Source: JBDHXE01 sp035445085 (GTDB taxonomy: Bacteria; Bacteroidota; Ignavibacteria; Kapaibacteriales; UBA2268). Taken from it: a stretch of 64,000 nt of DNA. Shown here piece by piece: positions 61,375-64,000 of this stretch; position 1 is the stretch's first letter; each line of letters starts with the position of its first letter. The DNA is taken from positions 1 through 64,000 of the forward strand of contig DAOMQA010000013.1 of assembly GCA_035445085.1 (NCBI GenBank), in the 5' to 3' direction. The notes beneath the pieces were generated by a model. It saw only the letters and a program-made list of their open reading frames with translations. It did no database searches and was not told where the DNA came from. A program made the position numbers and the translations under genes.

Positions 61375-62673
61375 TTAATGATCCGAAAACTTTGTTTCAT
61401 TCATTCTTCTATAAGTTGCCTGATTAGCTGTTCCAATTAAAGACATATCTGGAGCAGACTTAACATTCCTAGAATGTGATGGCTGCTGCTCGACAGTTCT
61501 TAATTCTGATTCACCACGTGGTGGACGTTTAGGCTCAAAGTGAGGTACTTTATCACGAACTTGCCCTCCACCGTTATCTATTGGAGACGCCAACGGAGAT
61601 GGTGGTATTGGAATAGTCTTGCCTATATTACCGCCATTTCTGCCTTGAGATTTATCTGGTGATGGTCTTAAAATAGGAGGTTCATTTATTAATACGTCGT
61701 TTATATCTTTTACGTTAGAGCTTTGTTCACGTCTGAACCCCGTCGCAACAACTGTTACATGAATTTCATCTTTAAGATTATCGTCGATAACAACGCCATG
61801 TATAATATTTGCTTCATTTCCAGCTGCTTCATGTATTAATCCAACAGCTTCAGATACATCTGTCATTGTTAGATCTGTACCACCACTAACGTTTACTAAT
61901 ACGCCCTTAGAGCCATAAATAGTAACACCATCTAATAAAGGAGAGTTAAGGGCTATCTTTGCTGCTTCTCGCGCCTTATCAGGTCCAGATGCTTTACCTA
62001 ATCCCATCAAGGCATCACCCATATTACTCATTATAGTACGAACGTCCGCAAAATCAACATTGACGTGTCCAGTTTTTGTAATAATATCCGAAATACCCTT
62101 AGTAGCATTTAATAAAACTTCGTCGACTAATTTATATGCTTCAACAAAACTCACATTAGGATTAATTATTTCTAGAAGTTTATTATTAGGCACAATAATT
62201 AGAGCATCTACATTATCTCTTAATTGCTCAATCCCTTTCTTTGCATTCATCTCTCTTCCATTACCTTCCCAAGCAAATGGAGAGCTTACAATTGCCACCG
62301 TAAGTATTCCCAATTGGCGGGCGGTCCTAGCAATAACAGGCGACGCACCAGTACCAGTACCTCCCCCCATACCAGCAGTTATAAACAACATTTCTGTACC
62401 CGCAAGCTGATCTTTTATATCGTTCAGGCTATATTCTGCGGCTTTCTCGCCTACTGTTGGGTTTGCTCCGGCGCCACGAACACTTTCGCCAATTTGTATT
62501 TTAATTGGAGCTTTATTTTTATCTAATGCTTGTTTATCAGTATTTGCAACTATAAAATTGACACTGTCAAGCCCAGATTCAATCATATTATTGACGGCAT
62601 TTCCCCCTCCGCCACCTACACCCATAACTGTTATTATGGATTCAGAATCAACATAATCAATACCAATTGCCAT
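61375..62673 (-). CDS. ftsZ: Cell division protein FtsZ
   Basis: A 432-aa tubulin-like GTPase that forms the division ring. The GTP-binding signature is GGGTGTG (103-109). VGGGGGNAVNNM is the T1 loop, and the T7 loop is NVDFADV (Asn205, Asp207, Asp210), which completes the GTPase site of the next subunit. The linker after about residue 320 is Pro/Ser-rich. The C-terminus ends in NQATYRRMNETKFSDH, without an obvious DIPAFLRR-type peptide that normally binds FtsA. It lies 33 bp downstream of ftsA, the standard order. Confidence 0.96.
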   Translation of the reverse strand: MAIGIDYVDSESIITVMGVGGGGGNAVNNMIESGLDSVNFIVANTDKQALDKNKAPIKIQIGESVRGAGANPTVGEKAAEYSLNDIKDQLAGTEMLFITAGMGGGTGTGASPVIARTARQLGILTVAIVSSPFAWEGNGREMNAKKGIEQLRDNVDALIIVPNNKLLEIINPNVSFVEAYKLVDEVLLNATKGISDIITKTGHVNVDFADVRTIMSNMGDALMGLGKASGPDKAREAAKIALNSPLLDGVTIYGSKGVLVNVSGGTDLTMTDVSEAVGLIHEAAGNEANIIHGVVIDDNLKDEIHVTVVATGFRREQSSNVKDINDVLINEPPILRPSPDKSQGRNGGNIGKTIPIPPSPLASPIDNGGGQVRDKVPHFEPKRPPRGESELRTVEQQPSHSRNVKSAPDMSLIGTANQATYRRMNETKFSDH

Positions 62674-62706
62674 TAAACTTCCTCTATTTAATTAATAATT
62701 AAACTA

Positions 62707-64000
62707 TTATATATTTTCTATTGCTTTTTTCAATTTGCTAAGAAGACTATTCTTGCTGCTAGGTTCTTTTTCTTCTTTTTTAATATTTAAATCATTATTT
62801 GCTTCATCATCACTTATTTGATTAGTGTTGTTATGCTCTATATTTTGAGTTTTCTCATTTTGTAGAGAGTGATGTTGAATATTTATAATTTGTTGCTTTT
62901 CATCTTCTAATGTATGATGTCCAAATAAAGACAACCCTACTGCTGTTGAGAATACCGGGCTAGAAATGTCTGGAGCTAATGCAGTCATCGAAAAGCCACG
63001 AGGTATACCTATTTTTACAGGTAATTCTAACACCTCTTCTGCTAACTCACAGATGCCGTCTAATAGAGCACACCCACCAGTTAATATTATTCCAGCACCT
63101 AAATCATTATATTTTTTTGATTGTATTAATTCATACTTAACGTATTGGAACATTTCTATGCATCTTTCTCTGATTATAGAATTTAGTTCACTCCTCATAA
63201 TTTCCTTAGGTTTATTACCACCACCTAAAGGAACATTAATAATAGAATCTTGTTCAATAGGATTACAAGTTCCAAATTCCTTTTTTATATTTTCAGCATT
63301 AGTTTCAGTAATACCCAGTACTTTCCTTATATCACTAGTAATTAGCTTGCCACCAACAGCTATCACTGAAGTATAGTGCAAAATTCTATCAGTATAGATT
63401 GCAATATCGGTAGTGCCTCCACCAATATCAACTAGTGCAACTCCAACTTCTTTCTCTTCATCAGTTAAAGTGGCATACGAAGAGGCTATTGGCTCTAATA
63501 CTAATTCTTTTAAGTTAAGTCCCGCTCTTTCAACGCATTTAGTAACGTTATTTATAGCCGAGTTAAGCGCTGTAACTAACATTATGTCGGCTTCTAATCG
63601 CACACCCGCCATTCCAATAGGATCAATCGTATTGAAATTACTATCCACAGTATAGTTGAGTGGTATAGTATGAATGATTTTTTTATCGGCAGAAATAGCT
63701 ATTTTTTTCGCCTCATCAATCAATCTACTCACATCTTCTCTTGAAATTTCCGAATCGCCTTTAGACACAGTTATTAATCCCTTTTGGCAAATCGTTTGAA
63801 TATGATCGCCAGCAATTCCAACAACTACATCTTTAATAGCGTACCCTGATTGGTTTTGAACTTGGGTTAGTACTTTCTCTATTGCAGACGTTACCCTATC
63901 AATATTATTAACGACTCCTCTACTCAATCCGTCGCTTTCGGTAATACCGAAACCTAACAAATTATAATTCTCCGAAGCACTATCTTTCTGTGATATCATC
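62707..64000 (-). CDS. ftsA: Cell division protein FtsA (N-terminal end outside the window)
   Basis: An actin-like protein that anchors FtsZ to the membrane. The visible 430 residues include LSRGVVNNIDRVTSAI, VVVGIAGDHI, the phosphate loops VALVDIGGGTTDIAIY and IILTGGCALLDG, and a C-terminal amphipathic helix LLSKLKKAIENI for membrane targeting. The usual first strand with IDIGTSKV is missing because the gene runs past position 64000; the Met near 63999 is probably internal. The C-terminal 70 residues before the helix are Gln/Asn-rich and low in conservation. Confidence 0.93.
   Translation of the reverse strand, partial: MISQKDSASENYNLLGFGITESDGLSRGVVNNIDRVTSAIEKVLTQVQNQSGYAIKDVVVGIAGDHIQTICQKGLITVSKGDSEISREDVSRLIDEAKKIAISADKKIIHTIPLNYTVDSNFNTIDPIGMAGVRLEADIMLVTALNSAINNVTKCVERAGLNLKELVLEPIASSYATLTDEEKEVGVALVDIGGGTTDIAIYTDRILHYTSVIAVGGKLITSDIRKVLGITETNAENIKKEFGTCNPIEQDSIINVPLGGGNKPKEIMRSELNSIIRERCIEMFQYVKYELIQSKKYNDLGAGIILTGGCALLDGICELAEEVLELPVKIGIPRGFSMTALAPDISSPVFSTAVGLSLFGHHTLEDEKQQIINIQHHSLQNEKTQNIEHNNTNQISDDEANNDLNIKKEEKEPSSKNSLLSKLKKAIENI

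Noticed and set aside
62060..62526. Plus-strand open frames opposite ftsZ
   Set aside because: They mirror the conserved FtsZ core, have no motifs and overlap each other in different frames.
1..64000. tRNA, rRNA, CRISPR array, transposase or phage genes
   Set aside because: I looked for cloverleaf arms, regularly spaced repeats and transposase or integrase motifs in the gaps and gene set and saw none.

Overview
This window is an AT-rich bacterial chromosome segment, densely packed with protein genes. I see no rRNA, tRNA, CRISPR array, insertion sequence or prophage. Several traits point to the Bacteroidota-Chlorobiota (FCB) superphylum. A protein ends in a type IX secretion (T9SS) C-terminal sorting domain. 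Four proteins carry OmpA-type peptidoglycan-anchoring domains, some in PorE-like combinations. There is a HmuY-like lipoprotein, a YfhO-type membrane protein and a Bacteroidetes-style omega subunit. Fifteen gene starts are preceded by the TAnnTTTG -7 element that is the promoter signature of Bacteroidota. A deeper-branching member (Ignavibacteria- or Kapabacteria-like) is possible; the exact lineage cannot be fixed from this sequence alone.

Layout, left to right. 1-612 holds no gene. 0.6-2.2 kb (minus): SDR oxidoreductase, AhpD-like protein and OsmC peroxidase, a small redox group. 2.4-6.6 kb (minus): an OmpA/thrombospondin-repeat outer-membrane protein and an exopolysaccharide export pair (Wzz-like plus SLBB exporter). 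6.7-14.3 kb (plus): a tightly overlapping run of inositol-phosphatase family protein, dapF, M20 amidohydrolase, aminotransferase, tadA, rsmI and tmk, followed by proline dehydrogenase and a lipoprotein nuclease/phosphatase. 14.3-20.3 kb: a homocysteine methyltransferase/MTHFR fusion with altered zinc ligands, a peptidoglycan amidase, a class V PLP enzyme and a PIF1/RecD-like helicase. 20.5-28.5 kb: a LuxR-type response regulator convergent with a minus operon of methyltransferase, YfhO, carA and carB. 28.6-32.6 kb: HmuY-like lipoprotein, alanine racemase and a PorE-like propeller/OmpA lipoprotein.

32.7-37.1 kb (plus): wecB plus the four dTDP-rhamnose genes. 37.2-45.5 kb (plus): the conserved yceD-rpmF-plsX-fabH-fabD-fabG-acpP-fabF-rnc cluster, then gcvPB. 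45.6-51.8 kb (minus): DUF3467 protein, TPR lipoprotein, RlpA, a barrel-like protein, a CRD/OmpA protein beside a secreted WD40 protein, and a MerR regulator. 51.9-54.8 kb: rpoZ, two beta-carbonic anhydrases (one cytoplasmic, one secreted) and dnaN. 54.9-61.0 kb (plus): psd-pssA, purS-purQ, two tatA-type genes, then a VWA-OmpA lipoprotein, a T9SS cargo and a predicted outer-membrane protein in one overlapping operon. 61.4-64 kb (minus): ftsZ and the 3' part of ftsA.

Most of the window is housekeeping: fatty acid and phospholipid synthesis, cell-wall precursors, cell division, nucleotide synthesis and rhamnose glycans. The most unusual parts are the envelope modules at 30.9-32.6, 49.6-51.3 and 57.9-61.0 kb and the zinc-site loss in the methyltransferase fusion. 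I found no clearly new defence or mobile system.
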